A DNA stretch of 64,000 nt from Saprospirales bacterium. GTDB taxonomy: Bacteria > Bacteroidota > Bacteroidia > Chitinophagales > Saprospiraceae. The stretch spans positions 1 through 64,000 of the forward strand of contig JADJYG010000012.1 of assembly GCA_016719895.1 (NCBI GenBank), given 5' to 3'. Position 1 is the first letter of the stretch. The number at the start of each line of letters is the position of its first letter. Below are positions 39,201 to 48,367 of this stretch, one piece after another. The translations under genes and the position numbers were made by a program. Below the pieces are notes generated by a model, which worked only from the letters and a program-made list of their open reading frames with translations, did no database searches and was not told the origin of the DNA.

Positions 39201-40496
39201 ATGTATCAACAACTTAAAAACAAAAAGAAAACCATTGCAGTTGTCGGCCTGGGCTATGTCGGCTTGCCCGTAGCGCTGGCGTTTGCCCGCAAATTCAAGG
39301 TCATCGGGTTCGATATCAATAAAGACCGGATTGCGGCAATGAAAGCGCGCCAGGATCCGTCGCAAGAGCTGGACCCGGAGGCTTTCGAAGGAGCCGATAT
39401 CGAATTTACAGCCGACGCCGAAGGGTTAAAAGCGGCGCACTTTTTTGTAATCGCCGTTCCGACCGACGTAGATGCCCATAAGGTACCGGACCTGAGCCCC
39501 TTGAAAAAGGCCTCCGCCACGGTAGGCCGCGCCCTGAAGCCGGGGGACTATGTTGTGTATGAAAGCACCGTATATCCCGGATGTACGGAGGAGGATTGTT
39601 TGCCTATTTTGGAGGAGGAAAGCGGTTTGCGCGGTATGAAAGACTTTAAAATCGGGTATTCGCCCGAACGCATTTCACCGGGGGATAAATCGCGGACGGT
39701 AGTGGATATTTTGAAAATCGTGGCCGGATGCGACGAAGATGCCCTGGAGAATATTGCGCAAACGTATGGGTCCATCATTAAAGCCGGTGTGTACAAAGCA
39801 ACCACCATTAAAGTTGCGGAAGCGGCCAAGGTAATTGAAAACACCCAACGCGATCTCAATATTTCCCTGGTCAACGAGCTCTCCATCATTTTTGACCGGA
39901 TGGACATCGATACGCAGGAAGTACTGGCCGCCGCCGGCACAAAATGGAACTTTTTGCCCTATTCCCCAGGGCTCGTCGGTGGGCATTGTATCGGTGTGGA
40001 CCCCTATTACCTGCTGCACAAATCCAAACAACTCGGCTACGATCCGCAGGTTATCCTGAGTGGCCGGCGTGTCAACGATGGTATGCCTGCCTTTGTGGCC
40101 AAACGCCTCGTGCAGCTGCTTACCCAAAAAGGAAAAAACCTTTCCACATGCAAAGTGTTGATAATGGGCATAACTTTTAAGGAAAATGTAGCTGACATCC
40201 GGAACTCCAAAGTAGCGGAGGTGGCGCGGGAGCTGATGGATTTTTCCATAAACGTACACATTCACGATCCATACGCTTCGCCAAATGAAGTGGCACATGC
40301 CTACCGCCTAACGCTTCAGGACGAAATTTCCAGCGGGTATGATGCGGTAGTGGTGGCAGTTGCACATCAGGAATTTATAAACCTGGACGCGGCGTTTTTC
40401 AAAAAAATCATGAAAGACGACCCCATTCTGTTGGATATCAAGGCAATATATAAACGGAAAGATATGGCGCCAGCCCTAACTTACTGGCGACTTTAA
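39201..40496 (+). CDS. UDP-N-acetyl-hexosamine 6-dehydrogenase (TviB/WbpO type)
   Basis: A 431-residue nucleotide-sugar dehydrogenase that oxidises C6 of a UDP-HexNAc to a uronic acid with two NAD. The N-terminal IAVVGLGYVGLPVALAF binds NAD. YSPERISPGD and ENTQRDLNISLVNE are family blocks. The catalytic Cys263 lies in GLVGGHCIGVDPYYL. The pattern fits the TviB/WbpO/WbpA branch rather than UDP-glucose dehydrogenase. With WecB downstream, UDP-ManNAcA or UDP-GlcNAcA/GalNAcA are the likely products; which one is not fixed by sequence. Confidence 0.88.
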   Translation: MYQQLKNKKKTIAVVGLGYVGLPVALAFARKFKVIGFDINKDRIAAMKARQDPSQELDPEAFEGADIEFTADAEGLKAAHFFVIAVPTDVDAHKVPDLSPLKKASATVGRALKPGDYVVYESTVYPGCTEEDCLPILEEESGLRGMKDFKIGYSPERISPGDKSRTVVDILKIVAGCDEDALENIAQTYGSIIKAGVYKATTIKVAEAAKVIENTQRDLNISLVNELSIIFDRMDIDTQEVLAAAGTKWNFLPYSPGLVGGHCIGVDPYYLLHKSKQLGYDPQVILSGRRVNDGMPAFVAKRLVQLLTQKGKNLSTCKVLIMGITFKENVADIRNSKVAEVARELMDFSINVHIHDPYASPNEVAHAYRLTLQDEISSGYDAVVVAVAHQEFINLDAAFFKKIMKDDPILLDIKAIYKRKDMAPALTYWRL

Positions 40497-40499
40497 ACT

Positions 40500-41255
40500 A
40501 TGCGGCAGTTTTTTTCAAAATTATTTTCCAATCCAACCCTGTCCGATTTCTCCATACTGAAAACGGATATGCACAGTCATCTGCTTCCCGGCCTGGATGA
40601 CGGGGTACCCACCATGGACGAAGCGCTGGAAATGGTGGAGGCCTTGGGGCGTTTAGGCTACCAGCGCCTTATCACGACGCCACATGTAATGGCCGAACGG
40701 TATCCCAACACCACCGGAACCATCCGGGAGCAGACGCGTGCCGTGCAGGAGGCCGTAAAAAAGTCCGGGATACCGGTAGCGGTGTTTGGCGCTGCCGAAT
40801 ATTTTATGGACGATTATTTTGGAGAATTACTGCAACGCAACGACCTGCTGCCTTTGGATACCCAGGGACACGTCTTAGTTGAACTCTCGTTTCTGCACCC
40901 GCCACTGGCGCTCCAGCAGTACCTGTTCGATATGCAAGCCCGTGGACTCAAACCCGTGCTGGCGCATCCTGAACGGTATGTGTATTACCATACCAAACTC
41001 GAAGAATTTCAAGCCCTGAAAAATGCTGGATGCCGGTTTCAGGTAAATATTCTTTCCATTACCGGGCATTATGGCCCGGACGTGCAACAGGCGGCCCAAC
41101 TGCTGCTGAAAAACAAAATGGTGGATTACCTGGGCACGGATGCACACCGCATGCGCCATGCCGTTACCCTGAAGGCCGCCCTGCGCTCCGGGCACCTGGA
41201 AAAGCCGTTGAAAAAATTTGCTTATTCCAATCCGCTTCTGACACCCAATACCTGA
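40500..41255 (+). CDS. CpsB/YwqE-like tyrosine-protein phosphatase (PHP family)
   Basis: A 251-residue metal-dependent phosphatase of the PHP fold. DMHSHLLPGLDDG (residues 23-35) carries the first metal ligands, followed by TTPHVMAERYPN, LVELSF, LAHPERY and LGTDAHR. Family members dephosphorylate the tyrosine-rich tail of the Wzc/CpsD kinase and thereby control chain length. The Wza and Wzc genes follow directly, the expected partners. Confidence 0.88.
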   Translation: MRQFFSKLFSNPTLSDFSILKTDMHSHLLPGLDDGVPTMDEALEMVEALGRLGYQRLITTPHVMAERYPNTTGTIREQTRAVQEAVKKSGIPVAVFGAAEYFMDDYFGELLQRNDLLPLDTQGHVLVELSFLHPPLALQQYLFDMQARGLKPVLAHPERYVYYHTKLEEFQALKNAGCRFQVNILSITGHYGPDVQQAAQLLLKNKMVDYLGTDAHRMRHAVTLKAALRSGHLEKPLKKFAYSNPLLTPNT

Positions 41256-41279
41256 TTATTCACGTTTCAAAACACGACC

Positions 41280-42074
41280 ATGCGTTTGACAGCGACCTTT
41301 ACAAAAATCGTATGTGCCCCCTTGGGCGTCCTTGGGCTCTTCCTGTGTCTGATCGGGCAAAGCGCCTGTATTCAACACCGTCAAATGGTAAATTTTGACA
41401 CTGGCCCGGTTTTCGACAGCCTGGTAATGCCATACCAGACCCATGCGCTCCGGATTCAGCACGATGACCTTTTGGCTATTTCGGTTTTAAGCCAAACGGC
41501 CGACCCAAAGGTGACCGCTCCTTTCCTGGGCATCAACCCCGCAGGTAGCAACGAGCCTCCGCAATACCTGGTTGACATAAATGGTGCGATCAATTTGCCG
41601 TTAGTCGGCCAGGTGCGGGTAGCGGGCAGCACCACCGAGGAAGCGCGCGACACCCTGGTGATCCTCCTGAGCAAATTCCTGAAAAATCCGATTGTGAACG
41701 TCCGGATCGCAAACTTCCGGTTTTCGGTGCTCGGCGAAGTAAACAAAGCCGGCACTTACCCGGTGGGGTACGAGCGCGTTTCCATCCTGGAAGCCCTCGG
41801 GCTGGCCGGCGACCTGACCAAATATGGCAACCGGGAAAATATTCTGGTCATTCGTCAAACGGATGGCGAGCGCCGGTACGGCCGAATCAACCTGCACCAG
41901 CGCGATGTTTTTCTATCGCCTTATTTTTACGTCGAACAGGGCGATATTATTTACGTGGAACCGCTCCGCGCAAAAGTTGGCGATACCGCCGATGCCACCA
42001 CCAAATCGCTCCAATGGGCACTACCCATCGTATCCGTAGTGGGCCTTATCGTAACGCTGTTTACGGCAAAATAA
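41280..42074 (+). CDS. Wza-like polysaccharide export lipoprotein
   Basis: A 264-residue outer-membrane export protein. Lipobox GQSAC (Cys30) follows a hydrophobic stretch. The poly_export domain (~55-150) shows HDDLLAISV and YLVDINGAINLPLVGQVRVAG, followed by a SLBB domain (SVLGEVNKAGTYPVGYERVSILEALGLAGDL). A C-terminal membrane helix (ALPIVSVVGLIVTLFTAK) is typical of the Bacteroidota form. With Wzc it builds the export channel through periplasm and outer membrane. Confidence 0.9.
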   Translation: MRLTATFTKIVCAPLGVLGLFLCLIGQSACIQHRQMVNFDTGPVFDSLVMPYQTHALRIQHDDLLAISVLSQTADPKVTAPFLGINPAGSNEPPQYLVDINGAINLPLVGQVRVAGSTTEEARDTLVILLSKFLKNPIVNVRIANFRFSVLGEVNKAGTYPVGYERVSILEALGLAGDLTKYGNRENILVIRQTDGERRYGRINLHQRDVFLSPYFYVEQGDIIYVEPLRAKVGDTADATTKSLQWALPIVSVVGLIVTLFTAK

Positions 42075-42105
42075 CCGCGGCGGTTACCGCCCGAACCCTG
42101 CCTGC

Positions 42106-44448
42106 ATGACCGAACCGGACACTCCCCCACCCCGACCGATTGGCGAACTTCCGTTCGATTGGCGCGCTTTTTTGTACCGGCTGCTGCGCAATTGGTACTG
42201 GTTTTTGTTTTCACTGGCACTCGGGACAGCCTTGGCATGGATTTACTTGCGCTACGCCGTTCCGATTTATAACAGCACCGCCACCATCCTGATTCAGAAC
42301 GAACAAAACCAACGGGCGCTCACAGAGGCCTTTATTACGGAGCAATTGGGATTTGAAAGCAATTTTGAAATTGAAGACGAGATTCAGTTGCTCAAATCCC
42401 GGAGCCTGATGCGGCGGGTGGTGGATAGCCTGGAACTTCATGTACAGTACTGGACCGAAGGACGGGTCAAAACCTCCGAAGTTTATCCGACCGAAAGCCT
42501 GCCGCTGGCCATCCACCTGAAAGTGTTGCCGCCCGTTCAAAAAGCCTTGGGCAAGGCAATGCACATCGAGCCGATGGCAGGCGATCAACGCGGGGGATTC
42601 ATCGCCTATTCAACGCCGGAAGATACCCTGCAGTGCCGCTTCGGGCGGCCTTTCAGCCTTGGCGGCGCCCGGTTTCAGGTATTCCTGGACGACTCCTCGT
42701 TTTACTATAAGAATATCCCGCATATCATCCGGATCATCGACCCGGAGGAGGTTGCCAAAGGGTATTCCGGCCGGCTGGTCGTCCAACAGGTGGGGCACTC
42801 CAATGTACTGGCGCTCAGCCTGGTGGATCCGCTTCCGGACAAGGCCGTCAACATCCTGAATACGCTTGCCGATTTATACAGCCAGTCGATCGTAGAAGAC
42901 AAAAATAAGGTAGGGCGGCAGACACTCCGGTTCATCGACGAACGCCTGCGTTTCATTACCGAAGAATTGTATGGCGTGGAAAAAGAAGTGGAATTGTTCA
43001 AACGCGGACGCGGGCTGCCGGTCGAGTTGTCGGTGCGGGCGCAGAAATTTTTGGACGACATCAGTGAAAAAGACCGGAATCTGGCCGAGCTGGATATGCG
43101 GCAAAATCTGCTCGCCAGCATCGGGCGCTTTTTTGAAGCCGACTCTAATTTTCTGAAACCCCTGCCCGTGGCCTCTGAAATTGTAGACGGGGAGCTGGCG
43201 CAACTGGCAAAAAACTACAACGAGACCGTCCTCCGGTGGCAGGTTTTGCTGGAAAGCGCTACAGCGGCGAATCCATTGGCACGCCAAAGTATCCGGGAGA
43301 TGGAAGAATTACGCGCTACCATCCTGCTCAGTGTAGCGACATTGCGCCGGGAGGCCGCTGCGCGCCAACGGCAGTTGCAGGCCATGCTGGAACCGTTGGA
43401 GGCGCAAATGGGGCTGATGCCCAAATACGAGCGCGAGTTGATCCAGATCATGCGGCAGCAGCAAATCAAGGAGAATTTATTCCTGTTCCTGTTGCAAAAG
43501 CGCGAAGAAACCGCCTTGTCGGTAGCTGCCCAGGTGGGCAACTCCCGCGTGATCGACCGGGCGGCGAATGCCGGGCTGATTGCGCCAAAGCGCATGCAGA
43601 CGTATCTGTTCGCCGTGTTGGCCGGATTCATTCTTCCGGCATTGTTATTTTACGTGCTGGCCTTGTTCAAAAATACCGTCGATTCTGAAACCGACCTCAG
43701 GCAGCTCACCGGCATTCCGTTTTTGGGCACTATTGCCCTGCGCTCTAAAAAGGACCAGGCCGTGGTGCAGCCGGGGAGCCGCTCCGCTATCGCAGAAATG
43801 TTCCGGTTGCTGCGCACCAACCTGCAGTTCATCCTGGGCCGCGAAACTACCCCGGTCATATTGGTCACTTCCGGGGTCAGCGGCGAAGGCAAAACCTTCA
43901 TTTCGGCCAACCTAGGTATGACCTTTGCCTTGTCAGGCAAACAAACCATGGTGGTCGGGCTGGACCTGCGCAAGCCCAAACTCAGCCAGTACATGGGCCA
44001 GGAACAAGAGACGAAAGGCATTACGCATTACCTCATCGGACAAGCTTCTATCGACGACATTATATGCCAAAGCCAACATTCCACCCATTTGCATTTTATA
44101 CCAACCGGTCCGCTCCCGCCCAACCCGGCTGAGCTCATCCTCAACGGCAAACTGGACTATCTCTTTGAGGAAATTCGAAAGCGGTACGATTACATCGTGG
44201 TGGATACGGCCCCGGTGGGACTGGTTGCCGATGCCATGCTGCTTACCCGCTTTGCGCATGCCACCCTGATCGTCACCCGCTTCGGCAAAACGGACAAACA
44301 ATTGGTCCGCTTCATCGATCAGCTGAACAACGAGGGCAAGCTCCGTCATCCCGCCATCGTGCTGAATGGGGTTAAAAAAGGCAAGGGGTACGGGTATGGA
44401 TATGGATACGGGTATGGATATGGGTATTATGAGGAAGAAAAAGGGTGA
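42106..44448 (+). CDS. Wzc-like chain-length regulator and tyrosine autokinase
   Basis: A 780-residue inner-membrane co-polymerase. Two membrane helices (near 28-50 and 505-525) frame a Wzz domain and a coiled coil with GNVR-type region. The cytoplasmic BY-kinase has Walker A SGVSGEGKT (~588), A' VGLDLRKPKL and Walker B YDYIVVDTAPVG. The last 20 residues form seven Gly-Tyr repeats plus YEEEKG, eight tyrosines in all, the autophosphorylation tail. The phosphatase upstream (40500) is its predicted antagonist. The 3' end overlaps the next gene by 20 bases. Confidence 0.93.
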   Translation: MTEPDTPPPRPIGELPFDWRAFLYRLLRNWYWFLFSLALGTALAWIYLRYAVPIYNSTATILIQNEQNQRALTEAFITEQLGFESNFEIEDEIQLLKSRSLMRRVVDSLELHVQYWTEGRVKTSEVYPTESLPLAIHLKVLPPVQKALGKAMHIEPMAGDQRGGFIAYSTPEDTLQCRFGRPFSLGGARFQVFLDDSSFYYKNIPHIIRIIDPEEVAKGYSGRLVVQQVGHSNVLALSLVDPLPDKAVNILNTLADLYSQSIVEDKNKVGRQTLRFIDERLRFITEELYGVEKEVELFKRGRGLPVELSVRAQKFLDDISEKDRNLAELDMRQNLLASIGRFFEADSNFLKPLPVASEIVDGELAQLAKNYNETVLRWQVLLESATAANPLARQSIREMEELRATILLSVATLRREAAARQRQLQAMLEPLEAQMGLMPKYERELIQIMRQQQIKENLFLFLLQKREETALSVAAQVGNSRVIDRAANAGLIAPKRMQTYLFAVLAGFILPALLFYVLALFKNTVDSETDLRQLTGIPFLGTIALRSKKDQAVVQPGSRSAIAEMFRLLRTNLQFILGRETTPVILVTSGVSGEGKTFISANLGMTFALSGKQTMVVGLDLRKPKLSQYMGQEQETKGITHYLIGQASIDDIICQSQHSTHLHFIPTGPLPPNPAELILNGKLDYLFEEIRKRYDYIVVDTAPVGLVADAMLLTRFAHATLIVTRFGKTDKQLVRFIDQLNNEGKLRHPAIVLNGVKKGKGYGYGYGYGYGYGYYEEEKG

Positions 44449-45619
44449 GGGCCTGAATATATCCAGGCAAAGGGAGCGCTGGAAAATCAGCTTGGTCAGT
44501 ATCATTCATGGCGGCGGCAATGCCTTGCTGCACTTTATCGAAAGGTTGCTTTTCCGCCCGGTAAAACAGCCGGGTAGTATCCTGATCTTCCGAACGGGTT
44601 CCCTCGGAGACGGCATCTGCGCGATTCCTGCCATCCGCTCTATTCGCCGGCAATTCCCCGGCGCGCGCATTGATCTGCTCACCAATACTGGACATGCCGG
44701 AAAAAGCCTGGTTTCGCTGGACAAAATTCTGCCGCCGGGCGTAGTGGATCATACTATCAATTACGAAGGCGCTTCGCGCCTGGCGCTGGCAAAGATCCTC
44801 CGAAGGCTGCAGTACGATGCCGTCATTCAATTGCCTCAGTACAATGCCCCGTGGTACTGTTTGTTGCGTGATATGGTCGTATTCCGGGTTCTATGCCGTA
44901 TTTCCGCTGGCTTTGGCTGGCGGTGGGACCATGTGCCCATTTTCCTGAAAGCCCAGGAAATCGGACAGGCAGCGGAAAACGAACGCCGCCGTTTGCTTAA
45001 GATTGTGGCCGGAAACGGCATTCCGCCGCTTCGGCAGACAGCCTTCGGGCTATCCATTACCCCCGAAGATCAAACGATCGCCGGGAGGGTATTGCATCAA
45101 TTCAAAACGCCCGGCAAGCCACTCCTTGGACTGGTGGTGGGCGCTAAAAGGCCGCAAAACCGCTGGCCGCTGGAAAATTTCTGCCAGGTGTGCCGGCATT
45201 TTTCAAACCAATTCGACATTGCCCTGCTAGGCGGCCCTGATGACCAACCATTGGCCGGCGAATTGGCAAGACTTGAAGGCGTATTTTCCCTGTGTGGCGC
45301 CCTTACTCCACTTCAATCCGCCTGGGTCATGCACAAATGCCGGCTCGTGCTCTCCAACGACACAGGTCCTATGCACCTGGCCTATGCCATGGGCACCCCG
45401 GTTTTGGCGCTGTTCAGCGCCCGGGATCTGCCCGGCCGCTGGTATCCGCCCGAACGGGAGCAAAACGTCGTGCTGCGCAGCTTTCAACTCCCCTGCTCCG
45501 TATGCCTTAGCGAAACCTGCGACAACAATATTTGCCTTAAAAATATACACCCCGAAACCGTAATCGCTGCGATGATACAGGTCATGCAGCAGGCACCGCG
45601 CGCATGCGAAACCGGATAA
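44429..45619 (+). CDS. Family 9 glycosyltransferase (heptosyltransferase-like)
   Basis: A 396-residue GT-B enzyme. N-terminal ILIFRTGSLGDGICAIPAIRSI is the family 9 acceptor-side motif. GLVVGAKRPQNRWPLENF and LSNDTGPMHLAYAMGTPVLALF bind the sugar nucleotide. The start ATG at 44429 lies inside the tyrosine-tail codons of wzc in the -1 frame, so the two are translationally coupled. A longer frame start (44366) would be made of tail-repeat sequence. Donor sugar unknown. Confidence 0.85.
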   Translation: MRKKKGEGLNISRQRERWKISLVSIIHGGGNALLHFIERLLFRPVKQPGSILIFRTGSLGDGICAIPAIRSIRRQFPGARIDLLTNTGHAGKSLVSLDKILPPGVVDHTINYEGASRLALAKILRRLQYDAVIQLPQYNAPWYCLLRDMVVFRVLCRISAGFGWRWDHVPIFLKAQEIGQAAENERRRLLKIVAGNGIPPLRQTAFGLSITPEDQTIAGRVLHQFKTPGKPLLGLVVGAKRPQNRWPLENFCQVCRHFSNQFDIALLGGPDDQPLAGELARLEGVFSLCGALTPLQSAWVMHKCRLVLSNDTGPMHLAYAMGTPVLALFSARDLPGRWYPPEREQNVVLRSFQLPCSVCLSETCDNNICLKNIHPETVIAAMIQVMQQAPRACETG

Positions 45620-46896
45620 AGAAATATTATCCCGCCCTGACAGCGGATGCCAGGCAGGAGAAGGTAATATTTCTGCTGATACAGGCCGGGATCACCGGGA
45701 TCAACGCGCTGACCGGTTTTATGATCCTGCGGGGACTAGTAAAAACAGAATACGCTGTTTTTACCATCATTTTTTCTATGCTGGCCATTTTCACCAACAT
45801 CACCAACGTCGGGATCACACCGGCTATGAGCGGTATTGGCGGTTCGATATGGGAAAACCGGCGGGAAATGCAAGCCCTGTTGAACACGGCGCTCCGGTTG
45901 CGCAGCCAATTGGGATGGTGGTTTGCCATACCATTTATTGTTTATAGCGCATGGCAATTTGGCGAGACGGGCCTGAACCCGGCGCCATTGCTGGCATTAG
46001 TCCTGCTGTTGCTTTTCGCCGCATGGATTCAACTGCAGTTCGCGCTCTTTTCCATCATTTTACAACTCAACAAAGCCGTGCGGCAACTCCAGGAAAATGA
46101 ACTCCGCTATGTGTTGCTGAAATTTGCAGGGGTTGCAACGCTGTTATGGCTGCGCCTGCCGGTCACAGTCGTTTTTGGCTGGATTTGCCTGACCATGTTT
46201 CTCAACCTGCGGGTAAATCAAATCCTGGCAGGCCATTATCTGGAGCCGCACGCGGAAACAGAGGTCCGATTTCAAAAAGCGATAAACGGCATTATTCGCT
46301 CCAATTTTTTACGGACGCTATACTGGTCGCTGGAAGGCCAAATCAGTATTCTGTTGTGCACCCTTTTTGCCACTACCGAAAATATCGCCGAGATCGGCGC
46401 TTTGGGGCGCTTAAGTGTTTATTTCGCTATTTTTCAAGCCTTTATCATTAACTATTCCCTACCAGGGCTGGCAAAAACCCAGGATAAGCGCGCAATTCTG
46501 GATCGCGCACAGCGCATACTCTTTCACACCATACTTATGATAATACCCATTCTCGCCTGGGCCCTGTTGCATCCGGACTCGCTGCTGTGGGTACTGGGGC
46601 CAAACTACCAATCGCTTAAAAACCAATTATGCCTATACCTGATGGCAATTGCCATTGGCCAGTTGGCCGCGGTGGTTTATCAGATTTGTGCAGCCAAAGC
46701 CTGGATTCAAACCAACCGCTTTTACGTACCGCTAGCCCTGCCGCTTCAGATTGGACTTATTTACTGGCTGAACCTGGCAGATATCGGAAACGTGATCTTG
46801 TTTATCGGCTTTAACAACCTGTTTTTTCTGCTATTCAACAGCGCCATGTTACTGTTCGCCTTTTACCGGTATCAATCCTCGTTGCTTTCGACTTGA
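45604..46896 (+). CDS. Polysaccharide flippase (Wzx/MATE-like)
   Basis: A 430-residue integral membrane protein with about 12 hydrophobic helices. The N-terminal AGITGINALTGFMILRGLVKTEYAVFTIIFSM pattern resembles polysaccharide-type MOP flippases, which move lipid-linked repeat units to the periplasmic face. It overlaps the GT9 gene by 16 bases. It is the only flippase candidate in the locus, which supports a Wzx/Wzy route. Confidence 0.75.
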   Translation: MRNRIKKYYPALTADARQEKVIFLLIQAGITGINALTGFMILRGLVKTEYAVFTIIFSMLAIFTNITNVGITPAMSGIGGSIWENRREMQALLNTALRLRSQLGWWFAIPFIVYSAWQFGETGLNPAPLLALVLLLLFAAWIQLQFALFSIILQLNKAVRQLQENELRYVLLKFAGVATLLWLRLPVTVVFGWICLTMFLNLRVNQILAGHYLEPHAETEVRFQKAINGIIRSNFLRTLYWSLEGQISILLCTLFATTENIAEIGALGRLSVYFAIFQAFIINYSLPGLAKTQDKRAILDRAQRILFHTILMIIPILAWALLHPDSLLWVLGPNYQSLKNQLCLYLMAIAIGQLAAVVYQICAAKAWIQTNRFYVPLALPLQIGLIYWLNLADIGNVILFIGFNNLFFLLFNSAMLLFAFYRYQSSLLST

Positions 46897-47594
46897 CGCT
46901 TCATCAGTTCATAACCAGGGTATTAGACTGTGCCGGCCCGCTCCTGCCTGCCCGGTGGCGGTTGCCGGTCCGGTACTACGGTTGGGTCAACAGCTCGGAC
47001 ACCGAACCGGAACTGGTGCACCTGTTTGCGCTGTGCCGCCAATTTCGGTGTGCGGTGGATGTGGGCGCCAACCACGGCTACTATAGTTTCAAAATGGCCC
47101 GGCGCTTCCAGCGGGTTTGCGCCTTTGAAGCCAATCCGCAGATCGACTACGATATCCGGCATTACAAAAAATCCAATCTCCACTTTTACGCCTATGGCCT
47201 GTCTGATCAGCCCCGCCGGACCAACCTCTATGTCCCGGTGCACCGGGGTATCCCCTATATAGGATGGGCCAACCTGGCCAACAGGGAGCTGCCATTTGCC
47301 GATGCATACGAAACCGTGCAAGTGGAATTGCAGCGCCTCGACGACCAGGTATTCGTTTGGGAAACAGCCGTCGATTTGATAAAAATTGACGTGGAAGGCC
47401 ACGAATTGGAGGTGCTCTGCGGAGGGTTGGAAACAATCCGGCGCGACAGGCCGGTGCTGATCATCGAGAATAACCCCGATCAAAGCGCGGCAATCCAGGC
47501 ACTACTGGAGAAAATGGGGTACCGGAAAACCACCCTGGCCGCCTGGATGGGCGTGCCCGCGTCATCGCCAAACCTGATTTATTTGCCAGATTGA
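46893..47594 (+). CDS. FkbM-family methyltransferase (first of three)
   Basis: A 233-residue SAM-dependent methyltransferase. CAVDVGANHGYYSF (~54-67) is the SAM-binding loop and LIKIDVEGHELEVL (~164-177) the FkbM signature. The TTG start overlaps the stop of the flippase gene (TTGA). Family members O-methylate sugars or other alcohols; a surface-sugar acceptor is inferred from the operon. Confidence 0.8.
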   Translation: MTLHQFITRVLDCAGPLLPARWRLPVRYYGWVNSSDTEPELVHLFALCRQFRCAVDVGANHGYYSFKMARRFQRVCAFEANPQIDYDIRHYKKSNLHFYAYGLSDQPRRTNLYVPVHRGIPYIGWANLANRELPFADAYETVQVELQRLDDQVFVWETAVDLIKIDVEGHELEVLCGGLETIRRDRPVLIIENNPDQSAAIQALLEKMGYRKTTLAAWMGVPASSPNLIYLPD

Positions 47595-48367
47595 TTACCC
47601 GGTACATATACCCGCATTGGTTGCGCGAAAAGGTCAGCTGCCGGCTCAGCCGTCTTTTATATCCTGCCGAGCCGGTAGCAGAAGCCCGTTTGAGTTATGC
47701 ACACGGGATGACCATGCGTCTGAAACCGAGCGATATCGGTCACCGGTCTATCCAGATAAACGGCTTTTATGAACTTGCACTGACACGGCAAATCACAACA
47801 CTCGCCCGATCCGGGGGAATGCTGGTGGATGCCGGGGCTAACTATGGCTATTTCAGCATTTTATGGCTGGCCAACAACCCAGCTAACCGGTGCGTGGCAT
47901 TCGAGGCCGCCCCAGGTAACACGCCGGCACTGCAGGATAACATTCAACGCAACGGGTTATCGGAGCGAATACAGGTGGAAACAATGGCCCTGAGCGACCA
48001 AACCGGATGGGTCGATTTTATCCCTGAAGACACGGGCGGCCAAACCGGCTGGGGAGGCATTACGCGACAAGCATTGGCGGGCTCCATCCGGGTGCCGGCA
48101 ACCACACTGGGCCAGTATTGGATAAAACACTACCCCGGCCAGCACATTGCTGTGTTGAAAATTGATGTGGAAGGGGCCGACACCCTGGTTCTGCAAGGCG
48201 CCAGGCATTTGCTGGCGCAGCAACAGATCCGGCATATTTTTTTCGAAATAAACCGCCCAAGAATGCACCTCTTGGGTCTGGATGAGTTCCAGGCGCAAGA
48301 GTTGCTGGAATCGTATGGATACAAAGTTGAACAAACGGACGTGCACGAGCGACACGCATACTGGTGA
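47591..48367 (+). CDS. FkbM-family methyltransferase (second of three)
   Basis: A 258-residue paralogue. LVDAGANYGYFSILWL is the SAM loop (~77-92), CVAFEAAPGN the acidic end of strand 2, and VLKIDVEGADTLVLQG the signature. The start is a TTG overlapping the previous stop (TTGA). It is only distantly similar to its two neighbours of the same family, so they probably act on different positions or sugars. Confidence 0.8.
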   Translation: MITRYIYPHWLREKVSCRLSRLLYPAEPVAEARLSYAHGMTMRLKPSDIGHRSIQINGFYELALTRQITTLARSGGMLVDAGANYGYFSILWLANNPANRCVAFEAAPGNTPALQDNIQRNGLSERIQVETMALSDQTGWVDFIPEDTGGQTGWGGITRQALAGSIRVPATTLGQYWIKHYPGQHIAVLKIDVEGADTLVLQGARHLLAQQQIRHIFFEINRPRMHLLGLDEFQAQELLESYGYKVEQTDVHERHAYW

